This document shows positions 7,714 to 19,223 of a stretch of DNA of 64,000 bases, in pieces. The stretch is taken from NCBI RefSeq assembly GCF_008124875.1, contig NZ_VNIA01000003.1, positions 248,001 through 312,000 of the forward strand, given 5' to 3'. The stretch is from Tenacibaculum adriaticum. GTDB taxonomy: Bacteria; Bacteroidota; Bacteroidia; Flavobacteriales; Flavobacteriaceae. The notes under the pieces were generated by a model. It had not been told where the DNA came from. It saw only the letters and a program-made list of their open reading frames with translations, and did not search any database. How positions within the stretch are numbered: the stretch's first letter is position 1; the number at the start of each line of letters is the position of its first letter. Position numbers and translations under genes: made by a program.

Positions 7714-9165
7714 TTATTTCCATCCTCCTCCTAAAGATTTGTAAACATTAATATTAGCTAACATTTGATCTTTTTTAGTTTCAATGAGCTCTATTTTAGA
7801 GTCTAATGCTTCTCTCTGAGTTAGTAATACTTCCATATAATCTGCCCTAGCTGATTGAAAGAGTCGCGTTGAAAGATCAATAGATTCGGTAAGAGCTTCT
7901 ACTTGACTTTCTCTTAATGTATAAATCTTTTTAAGATTTGTTATTTTCGAAAGTTGGTTTGCCACTTCAATATAAGCATTCAAAATAGCTTTTTCGTATT
8001 CATAAATCGCCTGTAATTGTCTATCATTAGCAGTTTTATATTCCGCTTTTAAAGCATTTCTATTTATTAACGGTCCAACAACATCACCTGCTAAAGAATA
8101 TATAAGAGATTCTGGCGTTTTGGTAAGATACTTGGTGTTAAAGGCTTGTAGTCCTATACCTGCTTTAATGCCTATAGAAGGGTAAAAATTAGCTTTGGCT
8201 ATCTTTGTATTTAACCTTGCGGCTGACAATTCAAATTCTGCACTTCTTATATCGGGACGATTTTGTAATAATTGAGAAGGTAATCCTGCATAAATTGTAT
8301 CAATTGACTTGTTAATGAAATCATCTGAATTTCTTTCAATATGTTGAGGAGATTTACCTATTAAAAAATTGATTTTGTTTTCTGTTTCAATTATTTGTTG
8401 CTGTATTTCATGTTTGTGACTTTGGTTTTTTAATACTTCTGCTTTAAACCTACGAACAGCTAATTCTGTTGTTTTTGCCGCTTCCTTTAGTAACTTTACC
8501 ATTCTAAGAGCATCCTGTTGAATTTTTAAGTTTTGTTCAATAATATCCAATTGATTGTCTAAAGTAACAAGCTCATAATAGGTGTTGGCAATTTCAGAAA
8601 CTAGATTGGTAACCATAAAATTCTTACCCTCTACAGTAGACAAATATTCTAACACAGCGGCTTTTTTTCCGTTGCGTAGTTTTTTCCAAATATCGAGTTC
8701 CCAAGATGCAGAAAGACCCAATGAATAATTTGTGAGAGGTTCAGGAAAATCTTCGTCTTCACTAATTTTCAAATTTTCTTCTACGGCACCATTTCTGGTG
8801 TATTTACCAGATTTTTCTATTTCTGCTCCACCATAAATATTTACAAAAGGGAGATATTCTCCTTTTTTTGCTTTAATCTCATTTTTACTCATATCTACTT
8901 GTTTTAGCATAATATTGAGCTCTTGGTTATTAATTAACGCTGTGTCGATTAAAGAAATTAAATAAGGGTCAGAAAAGAACGTTTTCCATTGTGTATCTGA
9001 TGTATTAAGACTATCATTAGATTGGTTTTTATAACTACTAGGAACACTTATGTTTTCATTTCTAATTGCTTTAGTAGGGACGCATGAATATAAAAGTATT
9101 ACTACGAAAACCCCAACCAAAGGTGTTATCCTAATCTTTAATTTATTTATCATTTTATTATTCAT
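7714..9165 (-). CDS. RND efflux outer-membrane factor (TolC/NodT family lipoprotein)
   Basis: The outer-membrane channel of the tripartite pump encoded here. At 483 residues it has normal family length. The N-terminus ends in a lipobox (VVILLYSC), so it is a lipoprotein. The two homologous OEP halves are visible: the first with AKKGEYLPFVNIYGGAEIEK and LSASWELDIWKKLRNG, the second with LLQNRPDIRSAEFELSAARL and AKANFYPSIGIKAGIG. RPDIR and NFYPSI are hallmarks of NodT-type factors. Its start overlaps the end of the pump gene by 8 nt, implying translational coupling. It is the last gene of the operon. Confidence 0.95.
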   Translation of the reverse strand: MNNKMINKLKIRITPLVGVFVVILLYSCVPTKAIRNENISVPSSYKNQSNDSLNTSDTQWKTFFSDPYLISLIDTALINNQELNIMLKQVDMSKNEIKAKKGEYLPFVNIYGGAEIEKSGKYTRNGAVEENLKISEDEDFPEPLTNYSLGLSASWELDIWKKLRNGKKAAVLEYLSTVEGKNFMVTNLVSEIANTYYELVTLDNQLDIIEQNLKIQQDALRMVKLLKEAAKTTELAVRRFKAEVLKNQSHKHEIQQQIIETENKINFLIGKSPQHIERNSDDFINKSIDTIYAGLPSQLLQNRPDIRSAEFELSAARLNTKIAKANFYPSIGIKAGIGLQAFNTKYLTKTPESLIYSLAGDVVGPLINRNALKAEYKTANDRQLQAIYEYEKAILNAYIEVANQLSKITNLKKIYTLRESQVEALTESIDLSTRLFQSARADYMEVLLTQREALDSKIELIETKKDQMLANINVYKSLGGGWK

Positions 9166-12100
9166 CTTCTTTTCTTTTGGTTAGTTTTTTTAAAAGTTTA
9201 TTAATTTCTTTGAGTCTAACTTTAATCTTACTTGGACTTTCATCTTCGCTAACTCTCATAAACTCTTCAGAAATTGGTTCAACACTTTCATCTTTAATAA
9301 GGTTTTTACCTTCACTCATTTTACCAAAAATGTAGTATAGGCCTGGTATAATAATAACACCAAAAAGAGTTCCAATGAGCATGCCTCCCATCGCAGACCC
9401 ACCAATAGTTCTATTTCCAATAGCTCCTGCTCCTGTAGCTACAACTAAAGGAATTAAACCAGCAACAAAAGCAAAAGAAGTCATTAAAATAGGTCTAAAC
9501 CTCGCTTTAGATCCTTCAATGGCAGCTTCTAAAATTGTAGCTCCTTGCCTATGTTTTTGCACTGCAAACTCTACAATTAGCACGGCATTTTTACCTAGTA
9601 AACCAACCAGCATAATAACTCCAATTTGAGCATAAACATCGTTGGCTAACCCCATCATTTTTAACAAAGCAAAAGAACCAAACACACCAACAGGAAGGGA
9701 AAGTATAACGGCAAAAGGAAGCAAGAAACTTTCGTATTGAGCTGCAAGAACGAAATACACAAATATTAACACTATAATAAAAATGTATAGTGATTCGCTA
9801 CCTCTGTTAGCTTCATCATAAGTAAGTCCCTCCCAAGCAACATCATATCCTCTAGGGAGCTCCTTTGCAGCAACTTCTTTAATAGCTTTAATTGCGTCTC
9901 CACTAGTGAAACCTGAAGCAGGAAGCCCTCTTATTGATGCAGAATTATATAGATTGTAACGTGTAATTTCGTTAGGACCTAATTCTTTTGTAATGGTCAT
10001 AAATGCTGAGTAAGGAACCATTTCTCCTTCTTCATTTTTAACAAAAAGCTTTTCAAGATCGGAAGGTAATCTTCTATATTCTGGTGCGGCTTGTGTATAT
10101 ACCTTAAAAAACCTACCAAAACGTATAAAACCTTGTTCGTATGTACTACCTATTAAAATGTTGAGGTTTTCCATAGCTTTACCTATAGTAACCCCTTTTT
10201 GCATTGCTTTTTTGTTGTCTATTTTTAATTTATACTGCGGGTAATTTGCAGAGAAGAAAGTAAATAATCCTGTTAATTCTTTACGTTTAGACAATGCTTC
10301 TATAAAATCATTATTTATTTTTTCAAAATGATGATAATCGGTAGAATTGGTTTTGTCTAACAAACGCATGGAAAATCCACCAGAAGATCCAAAACCAGGT
10401 ACAGCAGGCGGCTCAAAATATTCTATAATGGCACCCAAATCTTTTGTTTCTTCCTCTAATTCTTCCATTATTTCGTGAACTGAGTGATGACGTTCTGACC
10501 AAGGCTTTAGGTTAATCAAACAAGTTCCTGCATTAGATCCTCTACCTTCTGTCATAATTTCGTAACCAGCTAAAGACGAAACAGACTGAACACCTTCAGT
10601 TTCTTCACAAATTTTTTGCAATTTTTTAGCAACATCATTTGTACGTTCTAAAGTTGCTCCAGGAGGTGTTTGAATAATTGCATAGATCATACCTTGATCT
10701 TCATTAGGTATAAAACCGGCAGGTAATGTTTTGTTGGTGAAAAAGATACCAGCGCAAAACACAGCTAATATTCCAAAGGTTATTATTCTTCTTGCAACAA
10801 TTTTGTTTAAGATGTTAACATATTTACCGGTAAGTTTTTCAAATCCGTTATTAAACCAATTTATAAATTTATCTATGGGCGATTTTCTTTTAGGTTTACC
10901 ATGATTATTTTTTAACATCATAGCACAAAGCACAGGCGTAAGTGTAAGAGCAACTATTGCTGAAATTACGATAGAGCCAGCCATAGTAATGGAAAATTGA
11001 CGATAAAAAACACCCACAGGACCTGTCATAAACGAAATAGGAATAAATACCGAAACCATCACTAAAGTAATAGCCACAATTGCCCCTCCAATTTCTCCTA
11101 AAACTTCATAAGAAGCATTATAGGGGCTAAGGTTTTCTTCTTCCATTTTAACGTGTACAGCCTCTACCACTACAATAGCGTTATCTACCACAATACCAAT
11201 GGCAAGAACCAAGGCGAAAAGAGTTATTAAGTTAATAGAGAGTCCAAAGAGTTGCATTACAAAAAAGGCACCTATCAATGAAACAGGGACAGCAATAATT
11301 GGAATTAAGGTAGAACGCCAGTCTCCCAGAAACAAGAAAACTACTATAGCTACAAGTATAAAAGCATCTCTTAGTGTATGTAAAACTTGTTCAATTGAAG
11401 CGTCTAAAAAGTTAGATACATCATAACTAATTTGAAAATCGACACCTGGCGGCAAGTCTACTTTTAATTCTTTTAATTTAGCTTTAACAGCTTCAATTAC
11501 ATCGCTACCATTACTACCGAAGGTTTGTTTTAGAACTATTGAAGCTGAAGGTTGTCCATCTAAATTTGAATAAATATCAAAAAATTCACTTCCTAACTTT
11601 ACATCTGCAACATCTTCTAATTTTAAAATTTCCCCTTCTTTGTTAGCGCGAATAATAATGTTTTTGTATTGATTAGGTTCGTTATATCTATTTTCATAGG
11701 TAAGTACATATTCTAATGATTGTGAAGTTTTCCCTGAACTTCGACCTAATCTACCAGGTCTTGCTAAAATACTTTGATCTTCCATTGCTTCTAAAATTTC
11801 TTCAGCAGAAATATTATAAGCACGCATTCTGTCTGGTTTTAACCAAACCCTCATTGCATATTTTCTACTCCCTAGTATTTTAGCACTTGCAATACCATTA
11901 ATACGTTGTATTTCTGGAATTATTTTAGTGTACGCGTAGTTGTAAAGAAATTTTTCATCGTTATTTTTTTCTTTGCTGAAAAGATTCACATACATTAACA
12001 TACTAGGTTGAACAGGAGTAATTACAACACCTTCTCGCTGAACTAGCTCTGGAAGTAATGGCATTACTTGGTCGACTCTTGTTTTTACTCTAACGACTGC

Positions 12101-12406
12101 TTGGTTAGGGTCTGTTCCGGGTTCGAAAATTACACGTAATGTTCCTTCACCAGCACTTGTTGCATCAGAAGCGATATAACGCATTCCTTGTACCCCATTT
12201 ATAGCTGTCTCTAAAGGAATAAGAGTTGAGTTTACCAATACATCTGCACTAGAGCCCGGGTACGCTATAAAAATATTTACCGTAGTAGGGGCAATTGGTG
12301 GGAATTGAGATATGGGTAATTGCTTTATGGCAAGCAAGCCCGTAAAAACTATAATTACGGAAATGACAATAGCCAATACCGGTCTATGTATAAATTTACT
12401 AAACAT
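9158..12406 (-). CDS. RND multidrug efflux permease, AcrB/HAE1 type
   Basis: A 1082-residue proton-driven inner-membrane pump with twelve transmembrane helices and two large periplasmic loops. Seen: the N-terminus FSKFIHRPVLAIVISVIIVF, PPIAPTTVNIFIAYPGSSAD, NLITLFALVLAIGIVVDNAI (TM4), GFIPNEDQGMIYAIIQTPPG, and GLLGKNAVLIVEFA (TM10, relay Lys present). TM4 has Asp-Asn where E. coli AcrB has Asp-Asp (Asn at residue 409 here). The charged C-terminal tail (KIKVRLKEINKLLKKLTKRK) is cytoplasmic. It lies between adaptor and outer-membrane factor in one operon; substrates cannot be predicted. Confidence 0.97.
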   Translation of the reverse strand: MFSKFIHRPVLAIVISVIIVFTGLLAIKQLPISQFPPIAPTTVNIFIAYPGSSADVLVNSTLIPLETAINGVQGMRYIASDATSAGEGTLRVIFEPGTDPNQAVVRVKTRVDQVMPLLPELVQREGVVITPVQPSMLMYVNLFSKEKNNDEKFLYNYAYTKIIPEIQRINGIASAKILGSRKYAMRVWLKPDRMRAYNISAEEILEAMEDQSILARPGRLGRSSGKTSQSLEYVLTYENRYNEPNQYKNIIIRANKEGEILKLEDVADVKLGSEFFDIYSNLDGQPSASIVLKQTFGSNGSDVIEAVKAKLKELKVDLPPGVDFQISYDVSNFLDASIEQVLHTLRDAFILVAIVVFLFLGDWRSTLIPIIAVPVSLIGAFFVMQLFGLSINLITLFALVLAIGIVVDNAIVVVEAVHVKMEEENLSPYNASYEVLGEIGGAIVAITLVMVSVFIPISFMTGPVGVFYRQFSITMAGSIVISAIVALTLTPVLCAMMLKNNHGKPKRKSPIDKFINWFNNGFEKLTGKYVNILNKIVARRIITFGILAVFCAGIFFTNKTLPAGFIPNEDQGMIYAIIQTPPGATLERTNDVAKKLQKICEETEGVQSVSSLAGYEIMTEGRGSNAGTCLINLKPWSERHHSVHEIMEELEEETKDLGAIIEYFEPPAVPGFGSSGGFSMRLLDKTNSTDYHHFEKINNDFIEALSKRKELTGLFTFFSANYPQYKLKIDNKKAMQKGVTIGKAMENLNILIGSTYEQGFIRFGRFFKVYTQAAPEYRRLPSDLEKLFVKNEEGEMVPYSAFMTITKELGPNEITRYNLYNSASIRGLPASGFTSGDAIKAIKEVAAKELPRGYDVAWEGLTYDEANRGSESLYIFIIVLIFVYFVLAAQYESFLLPFAVILSLPVGVFGSFALLKMMGLANDVYAQIGVIMLVGLLGKNAVLIVEFAVQKHRQGATILEAAIEGSKARFRPILMTSFAFVAGLIPLVVATGAGAIGNRTIGGSAMGGMLIGTLFGVIIIPGLYYIFGKMSEGKNLIKDESVEPISEEFMRVSEDESPSKIKVRLKEINKLLKKLTKRKEDE

Positions 12407-12429
12407 ATTTTGTTTACTTTAAGATTTAA

Positions 12430-13512
12430 TTATTCGGCATACAGATCTAAGTTAGATAAGACAGAATTTGGCTCTACAAATTCAACATTTATCTTCTCTT
12501 GATCTTTTACCATTCGTATGCCTTCAAGTAATATTTTATCATTTTCAGACACTCCATTTTCTACAACAAATAAATGTGGTAATTCAGCTCCTACAGTAAT
12601 TTCTCGTTGTTTTACAACATTGTTTTCATCAACTACAAAAACATATTTTTTATCTAAAATTTCAAAAGTGGCTTTTTGAGGTATGATTGTTACATTTTTA
12701 AAAGGAACTTTCATTAAAATGCTTCCCGTTTCACCATGTCTTAAAATACCATCTGGGTTCGGAAAAGTTGCTCTAAAAGCAATGTTACCTGTTTCATTGT
12801 TAAATTCACTTTCTATTGTTTCAACAATACCAGTTTGATTAAACAATTTATTGTTAGCCATTAAAAGACCAACTTCTTTTTTGTTACTCTTATCTTTGCT
12901 GGTTATATAATCTAGGTATTCTGCTTCTGGTACGTTAAAGTAAACCCACATTTTATTATTATCAGAAAGAGTAGTTAATAATTCACCTTCATCTAAAAGA
13001 CTTCCTTCTCTCACGTGTAAATGATTCATTATTCCATCAAAAGGAGCTCTAATATCAGTAAAGCTTAAATGAGTTTCAGCTAAAACTACTTCAGCTTTTG
13101 CTTTTTCATAATTAGCTTTCGCCATGGCAAGTTCATTTTTAGAGACTACATTTCCATCTGCTAAAAGTGCAGTATTTTGAAATTCAATTTCAGCTACTTT
13201 TGCTTCAGCTGTAGCTTTTTGCAAGTCTGCTTTATATATGTTTGGCATAATTTGAAACATTCTCTGTCCTTTTTTTACATACTGCCCTTCATCAACATAT
13301 ACTTTTTTTAAGTATCCTTTTTCTAAAGCTCTTAGTTCAATATGTTGTACAGAATGAATTTGACTTACATAATCTTTAGTAATTGAAGTGTCTTTTTTAA
13401 TAGGGTTTGTGACTAAAAATTTAATGTATTCTTTTTTTGTCTCTTTTTTTGTTTCGCAGCTTGTATGAATTAGCAGCACAAACAAACTAATGAAAATGAA
13501 ATTTTTTCTCAT
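12430..13512 (-). CDS. RND efflux periplasmic adaptor (membrane fusion protein, lipoprotein)
   Basis: A 360-residue adaptor linking the inner-membrane pump to the outer-membrane factor. The N-terminus has a lipobox (LLIHTSC) followed by Lys/Glu-rich sequence. Domain order is normal: lipoyl/barrel-sandwich halves (GYLKKVYVDEGQYVKKGQRM and TDIRAPFDGIMNHLHVREGS) flanking an alpha-hairpin (about 90-135, KATAEAKVAEIEFQNTALLA), then a beta-barrel and a membrane-proximal domain (KYVFVVDENNVVKQREITVG). It is the first gene of the operon, 24 nt before the pump. No regulator gene lies next to it. Confidence 0.95.
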   Translation of the reverse strand: MRKNFIFISLFVLLIHTSCETKKETKKEYIKFLVTNPIKKDTSITKDYVSQIHSVQHIELRALEKGYLKKVYVDEGQYVKKGQRMFQIMPNIYKADLQKATAEAKVAEIEFQNTALLADGNVVSKNELAMAKANYEKAKAEVVLAETHLSFTDIRAPFDGIMNHLHVREGSLLDEGELLTTLSDNNKMWVYFNVPEAEYLDYITSKDKSNKKEVGLLMANNKLFNQTGIVETIESEFNNETGNIAFRATFPNPDGILRHGETGSILMKVPFKNVTIIPQKATFEILDKKYVFVVDENNVVKQREITVGAELPHLFVVENGVSENDKILLEGIRMVKDQEKINVEFVEPNSVLSNLDLYAE

Positions 13513-13673
13513 TGTTTTACTAGTTTAAATATTTGATTTTTATAAAATGATTATGTATAAGGAAGTTCAAATCCGTCATGGATAAACTACCCTTAAGGTT
13601 TTAATAGAAAGACTTAGATTTTCATCTATTTACAGACTATAGAAGTTATTATATTAGTCCGTTTGTGTGTGTA

Positions 13674-14087
13674 TTAAATTCTAAAGACTTGGAATTTTAC
13701 GTAAAGTCTTAAAGATACCTTACCAAAATAAGGTTTAAAATACTGTATTTTATTCTGAAGTTTAGAAGAAAACCATCCTAATATTTGACTATTACCAAAT
13801 AAAGTAGATTTGTGATTAAAAGATAAATTTTCATTAACTTCCTCTAGGTTTTCAAGGTCTATAACCTCGGTAATAATTTTGTTTTCATTTTCTTGTTGTG
13901 AAGGATTAAATGAAACAAAATTTAGGTGTTGATAAAGAGAATCAGACTTTACGTCAGCGATCTCTTTATGATTATTAAAAAAGGGATTACCTATTGTATT
14001 ATAATCTTGATTTGCAGGTAGATTTGCAAACCCGCTAAGTAATAGCGCGATTATAAAAAACAAATATTTATTGAATGGTTTTCTCAT
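13674..14087 (-). CDS. Hypothetical small exported protein
   Basis: I chose the ATG at 14087 (MRKPFNKYLFFIIALLLSGF), because from there the protein starts with a clear signal peptide; the upstream ATG at 14126 adds 13 residues that spoil it. The mature part is about 110 residues, acidic and Asn/Ser-rich in the first half (NFVSFNPSQQENENKIITEV), ending in a basic, aromatic stretch (FKPYFGKVSLRLYVKFQVFRI). No known domain is recognised. It points the same way as the downstream RND operon but is about 160 nt away from it. Confidence 0.6.
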   Translation of the reverse strand: MRKPFNKYLFFIIALLLSGFANLPANQDYNTIGNPFFNNHKEIADVKSDSLYQHLNFVSFNPSQQENENKIITEVIDLENLEEVNENLSFNHKSTLFGNSQILGWFSSKLQNKIQYFKPYFGKVSLRLYVKFQVFRI

Positions 14088-14132
14088 CAAGAAGGCAAAA
14101 TTATAGAAATTCGTTAATTCTACCAAGTGAGG

Positions 14133-14165
14133 TTTGTTTAAAATTAAAGAGTCTCTGTACTTTTG
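14133..14165 (+). promoter_or_regulatory. Orphan Bacteroidota-type promoter pointing rightwards
   Basis: TTTG (14133-14136), a 21-nt spacer and TACTTTTG (14158-14165) fit the TTTG-N17-23-TANNTTTG consensus. No plus-strand gene follows before katG at 16010; transcripts would run antisense to the methyltransferase gene. The stretch 14166-14304 has no open frame I can support. Confidence 0.35.
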
Positions 14166-14304
14166 CGAAAAGTGTTGTATTTTGTGTTGGTTTTTAGTTA
14201 ATTATAATATTTCTATTCGTTTTCTTAGAATTATTTAAATATATAAGGCAAAGTAAAGATGAAACAAAAAAGCTTTTAACTTAAGTTTAAAAAGAAAAGT
14301 TATT

Positions 14305-14970
14305 TTACAGGCTTTTTTTATTGGTAGTTTTATTTGCTATTAAGAGTGAATTAGTTCCTAATATCTTTTCATATTGGAAAGTTTTGTATTCCTTTTTGTT
14401 ATAAAAATAATTTATAACCGAGTTTCTTTTGTCTTTATTAATTTGATTAATTCCTAAATTAAATATAATAGAGCCTTTTGTAGTGATGATATTAGACAAA
14501 TTATTACAAAATTCTTCGGTGTAAAATTGTTTAGGAACTTGGTTATCAATAAATAAATCAACAATTATTAAATCGTATTGATTGTTACTATTCTTTACAA
14601 AATTAAAAGCATCATATTTTTTAATAACTAAGGTATCTGAAGAAGAAATAAAAAATTCTTTTTGAGCTATATCAATAACTTTCTGATCTAATTCAACTGC
14701 TATTATTTTTTTATTGAAACCAAACTTGTTTCTTAATGAAGAAACTATGCTTCCTCCTCCCAGCCCTAACAATAATATAGAGTCAACATTTTTTAAATCG
14801 ATTTTCGAAATTCCTATTTCCAGTATTTGTTGTAAAGAACCAAAGGAATAATTAGCATTTTTACTATCTAGTATTTTTCGCCCATTGATGAATGTTACTT
14901 CCAATATTCCATTATAATCTGAATTTACTTTTGTTGTCTGAGGCCATATATAACTTAAAATTCTTTTCAT
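14305..14970 (-). CDS. Spermidine-synthase-like methyltransferase-fold protein
   Basis: A 221-residue cytoplasmic protein with the Rossmann-like fold of spermidine synthases. Seen: motif I (SILLLGLGGGSIVSSLRNKF), the acidic residue binding the nucleoside (IIAVELDQKVIDIA), an acidic loop (IKKYDAFNFVK) and motif IV-like YDLIIVDLF. True spermidine synthases have a GG-G-G---RE signature and a YHE N-terminal motif; these are only partly kept, so polyamine synthesis is doubtful. Many Bacteroidota carry this short form without a known role. The gene stands alone beside a peptidase pseudogene. Confidence 0.75.
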   Translation of the reverse strand: MKRILSYIWPQTTKVNSDYNGILEVTFINGRKILDSKNANYSFGSLQQILEIGISKIDLKNVDSILLLGLGGGSIVSSLRNKFGFNKKIIAVELDQKVIDIAQKEFFISSSDTLVIKKYDAFNFVKNSNNQYDLIIVDLFIDNQVPKQFYTEEFCNNLSNIITTKGSIIFNLGINQINKDKRNSVINYFYNKKEYKTFQYEKILGTNSLLIANKTTNKKSL

Positions 14971-15118
14971 TTTTAATTACTACTAAAGGGTTTTTGTAAG
15001 AATAGAGGGGCTTTATTACTATAATTTTTTATGAAAAATTTATAGATAAAAAAATTGAACAAGTCTTTGATTAGGTACTAAAATAACAATTATTTTAATA
15101 TCCAAATTATAGCAAGAA

Positions 15119-15870
15119 TTATTTTTTTAGAATATCAATTGCTTGCTCAAACCGGTCTTGGTTATAGTCTAATTTTTTGTTAGGTTGTTTCCTATTACAT
15201 CATATTTGTATAGGGAATTATATCTTTTTGGAGAATGAGATAAGCAATAGCATGGTGTATCGTATACAGGGTAATCCTGTAAAGTCACTATAATTATCTC
15301 CAAGTAATACTGTTTTTTTAGAATGTTTAGCTTTGAATAGTATATCTTTTCTGGCACTTGTACACCATTGTTGTATATAATTCCAACTTTTTCAAGACGT
15401 TTTTAGGTTTCATAATTAAGGAGTCAGTTTCTCCTTGAGAAATAAAAGAATTTAGTTCTGCTTTTTCATTTCTCTTAATCCTTTTCTAAAAGCCTGAATA
15501 GTTTCTGAATTTATTTGGGTAGAATCTTTCATAATCTCAATACAATAAATCTTGGTGCAATTGAATAATATCCTTAGTTTCATATAACTCTACTGTTTCG
15601 TTATCAATTATTGGATCTGTGTAGATGTATAGAATAAGAGAATAAAAGTTTGAAGAATTTCCTCCACCATTATTTCTAACATCAATAAAAAAATAGGGGT
15701 TTTTCTCTATGTCTGATATCGCATTATAAAGGGAATTAATATTAAGATGGTTAAAAGGTTAATTATAAGTAGTAAAATTATACATAAAGCTACAAAAATC
15801 AGATAAATTGTATGTATTTAGATGTTTAGTTTCTCCTTACTTTTTTAATTCTTTAGATAGTTGTTTTAAT
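15119..15870 (-). pseudogene. Decayed C-terminal part of an S41 family peptidase
   Basis: Translated by hand on the minus strand. LYNAISDIEKNPYFFIDVRN with NGGG (nt ~15725-15660) carries the S41/C-terminal processing peptidase signature. Further fragments follow in shifting frames: EKVGIIYNNGV (~15395-15360), LFKAKHSKKTVLLGDN (~15340-15300), DYPVYDTPCYCLSHS (~15285-15240), and a C-terminus DYNQDRFEQAIDILKK ending at a TAA (15121-15119). There are in-frame stops at 15839-15837 and 15761-15759 and at least four frameshifts (near 15543, 15390, 15295, 15175). The N-terminal half is missing. A 62-residue open frame at 15169-15357 is only one piece. 14971-15118 holds nothing recognisable. Confidence 0.85.
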
Positions 15871-15991
15871 TATTGATATATGTGTGTTTTTCAATGTTTT
15901 AATGCTGTTGAATAATATATATTTATTTTAATATAAAAAATATAGATAAAAATTATTCAATAGATTATCGTAAATTAGGGGCACTAATTAA

Positions 15992-18262
<2,271 letters not shown>

Positions 18263-18277
18263 ATTAAAAGTAATTAT

Positions 18278-18312
18278 AAAAAGGAGTGAGGTTTTAGGCT
18301 CACTCCTTTTTA
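18278..18312 (+). terminator. Intrinsic terminator after katG
   Basis: A perfect 13-bp stem (AAAAAGGAGTGAG paired to CTCACTCCTTTTT) with a short GTTTTAGG loop, ending in a T-tract. It separates katG from the ankyrin gene, so the latter depends on read-through or its own promoter. Confidence 0.9.
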
Positions 18313-18328
18313 GTTTTAAAATTAGGAA

Positions 18329-18799
18329 ATGAAGGAGATAAATAGTTTGTTTGAAAGTATTCAAACAAGAGATGATAATAGATTAGAAAAATTACTAAAG
18401 GCAAATCCTAAATTGGTAGAGGTAAAAGACATGCGTGGTTTTACCCCATTAATTTTTGCAACGTATTTTGATAATGAAATGGCCACTAAATTATTAATTG
18501 AGCATCACGCGCCGATTGATGCTAAGGACGACTCGGGAAATACTGCTTTAATTGGTGTGAGTTTTAAAGGAAACAATAAGATAGCCTCCTATTTAATTCA
18601 ACATGGAGCAGATGTGAATGCAGTTAATAATAAAGGGACTACACCATTGATTTTTGCGACAGAATATAATAAAAAGGATATTGTTAAATTACTTTTAGAG
18701 AATAATGTAGATATATCTATAAAAGATAATGAAGGAAAAACGGCTTATAATTATGCAGATGAGAAAGGTTTTAATTCGTTAGCTGAATTACTTAAATAA
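18329..18799 (+). CDS. Ankyrin repeat protein, probable catalase partner
   Basis: A 156-residue cytoplasmic protein made almost wholly of about four ankyrin repeats (DMRGFTPLIFATYFDNEMAT, DDSGNTALIGVSFKGNNKIA, NNKGTTPLIFATEYNKKDIV, DNEGKTAYNYADEKGFNSLA). No signal peptide and no catalytic site. Ankyrin genes next to catalase genes are known elsewhere: Pseudomonas ankB beside katB, and a Campylobacter ankyrin protein that helps load haem into KatA. From position I infer a similar helper role for KatG here. Confidence 0.9.
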   Translation: MKEINSLFESIQTRDDNRLEKLLKANPKLVEVKDMRGFTPLIFATYFDNEMATKLLIEHHAPIDAKDDSGNTALIGVSFKGNNKIASYLIQHGADVNAVNNKGTTPLIFATEYNKKDIVKLLLENNVDISIKDNEGKTAYNYADEKGFNSLAELLK

Positions 18800-18809
18800 A
18801 AAAGTACTT

Positions 18810-19100
18810 TTAACGAAGTGTTTTTTGTTCATCAGATAAAATTCGAGTTCTTTTGGTTGGTTTAGATTTTTTTATGTCGTAAAGACCTGTTGTGTCAATA
18901 TTACATACTTCACCTAAAATAGTATAGATGTTTTGGAGGTTTTCATTAGAATTCTCTACATACCAACATTTATTTGAAATACTCCATTTTGCACCTTTTA
19001 TAGATTTTACAAGAGCAATAAGTTCTTTGTTATAAGAAAAGCGAATAGCTATTTGGTCTTTATTGTGATGATGAATAAGAGATAATTTAACCTTTTTCAT
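18810..19100 (-). CDS. N-terminal arm-binding fragment of a tyrosine recombinase
   Basis: A 96-residue frame starting MKKVKLSLIHHHNKDQIAIR and continuing with AKWSISNKCWYVENSNENLQ. This is the pattern of the N-terminal arm-type DNA-binding region of Bacteroidota site-specific integrases (basic strand, then a KWS...CWY motif). The core-binding and catalytic domains (R...HxxR...Y) are absent: the frame ends with SDEQKTLR and a stop, 10 nt from the convergent ankyrin gene. It is best read as a remnant of an integrase; a small free-standing DNA-binding protein cannot be excluded. Confidence 0.65.
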   Translation of the reverse strand: MKKVKLSLIHHHNKDQIAIRFSYNKELIALVKSIKGAKWSISNKCWYVENSNENLQNIYTILGEVCNIDTTGLYDIKKSKPTKRTRILSDEQKTLR

Positions 19101-19223
19101 AAGCAGAATTTAATCTATTAAAATAATAAAAAATATTTATAGTGTGAGGTTAATCTTCTATAGAGCTTGTACGTTTGTTTTTATTGAAAGTCGTATTTTT
19201 ACTTTCCAAGAAGTAAGTTTTTT

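Noticed and set aside
13513..13673. Operator or regulator-binding site for the RND operon in the 160-nt gap
   Set aside because: I see no clear palindrome or TANNTTTG promoter at a good distance, so nothing can be supported here.
15169..15357. 62-residue minus-strand ORF as a real gene
   Set aside because: It is one frame segment of the decayed S41 peptidase; matching residues continue in other frames on both sides.
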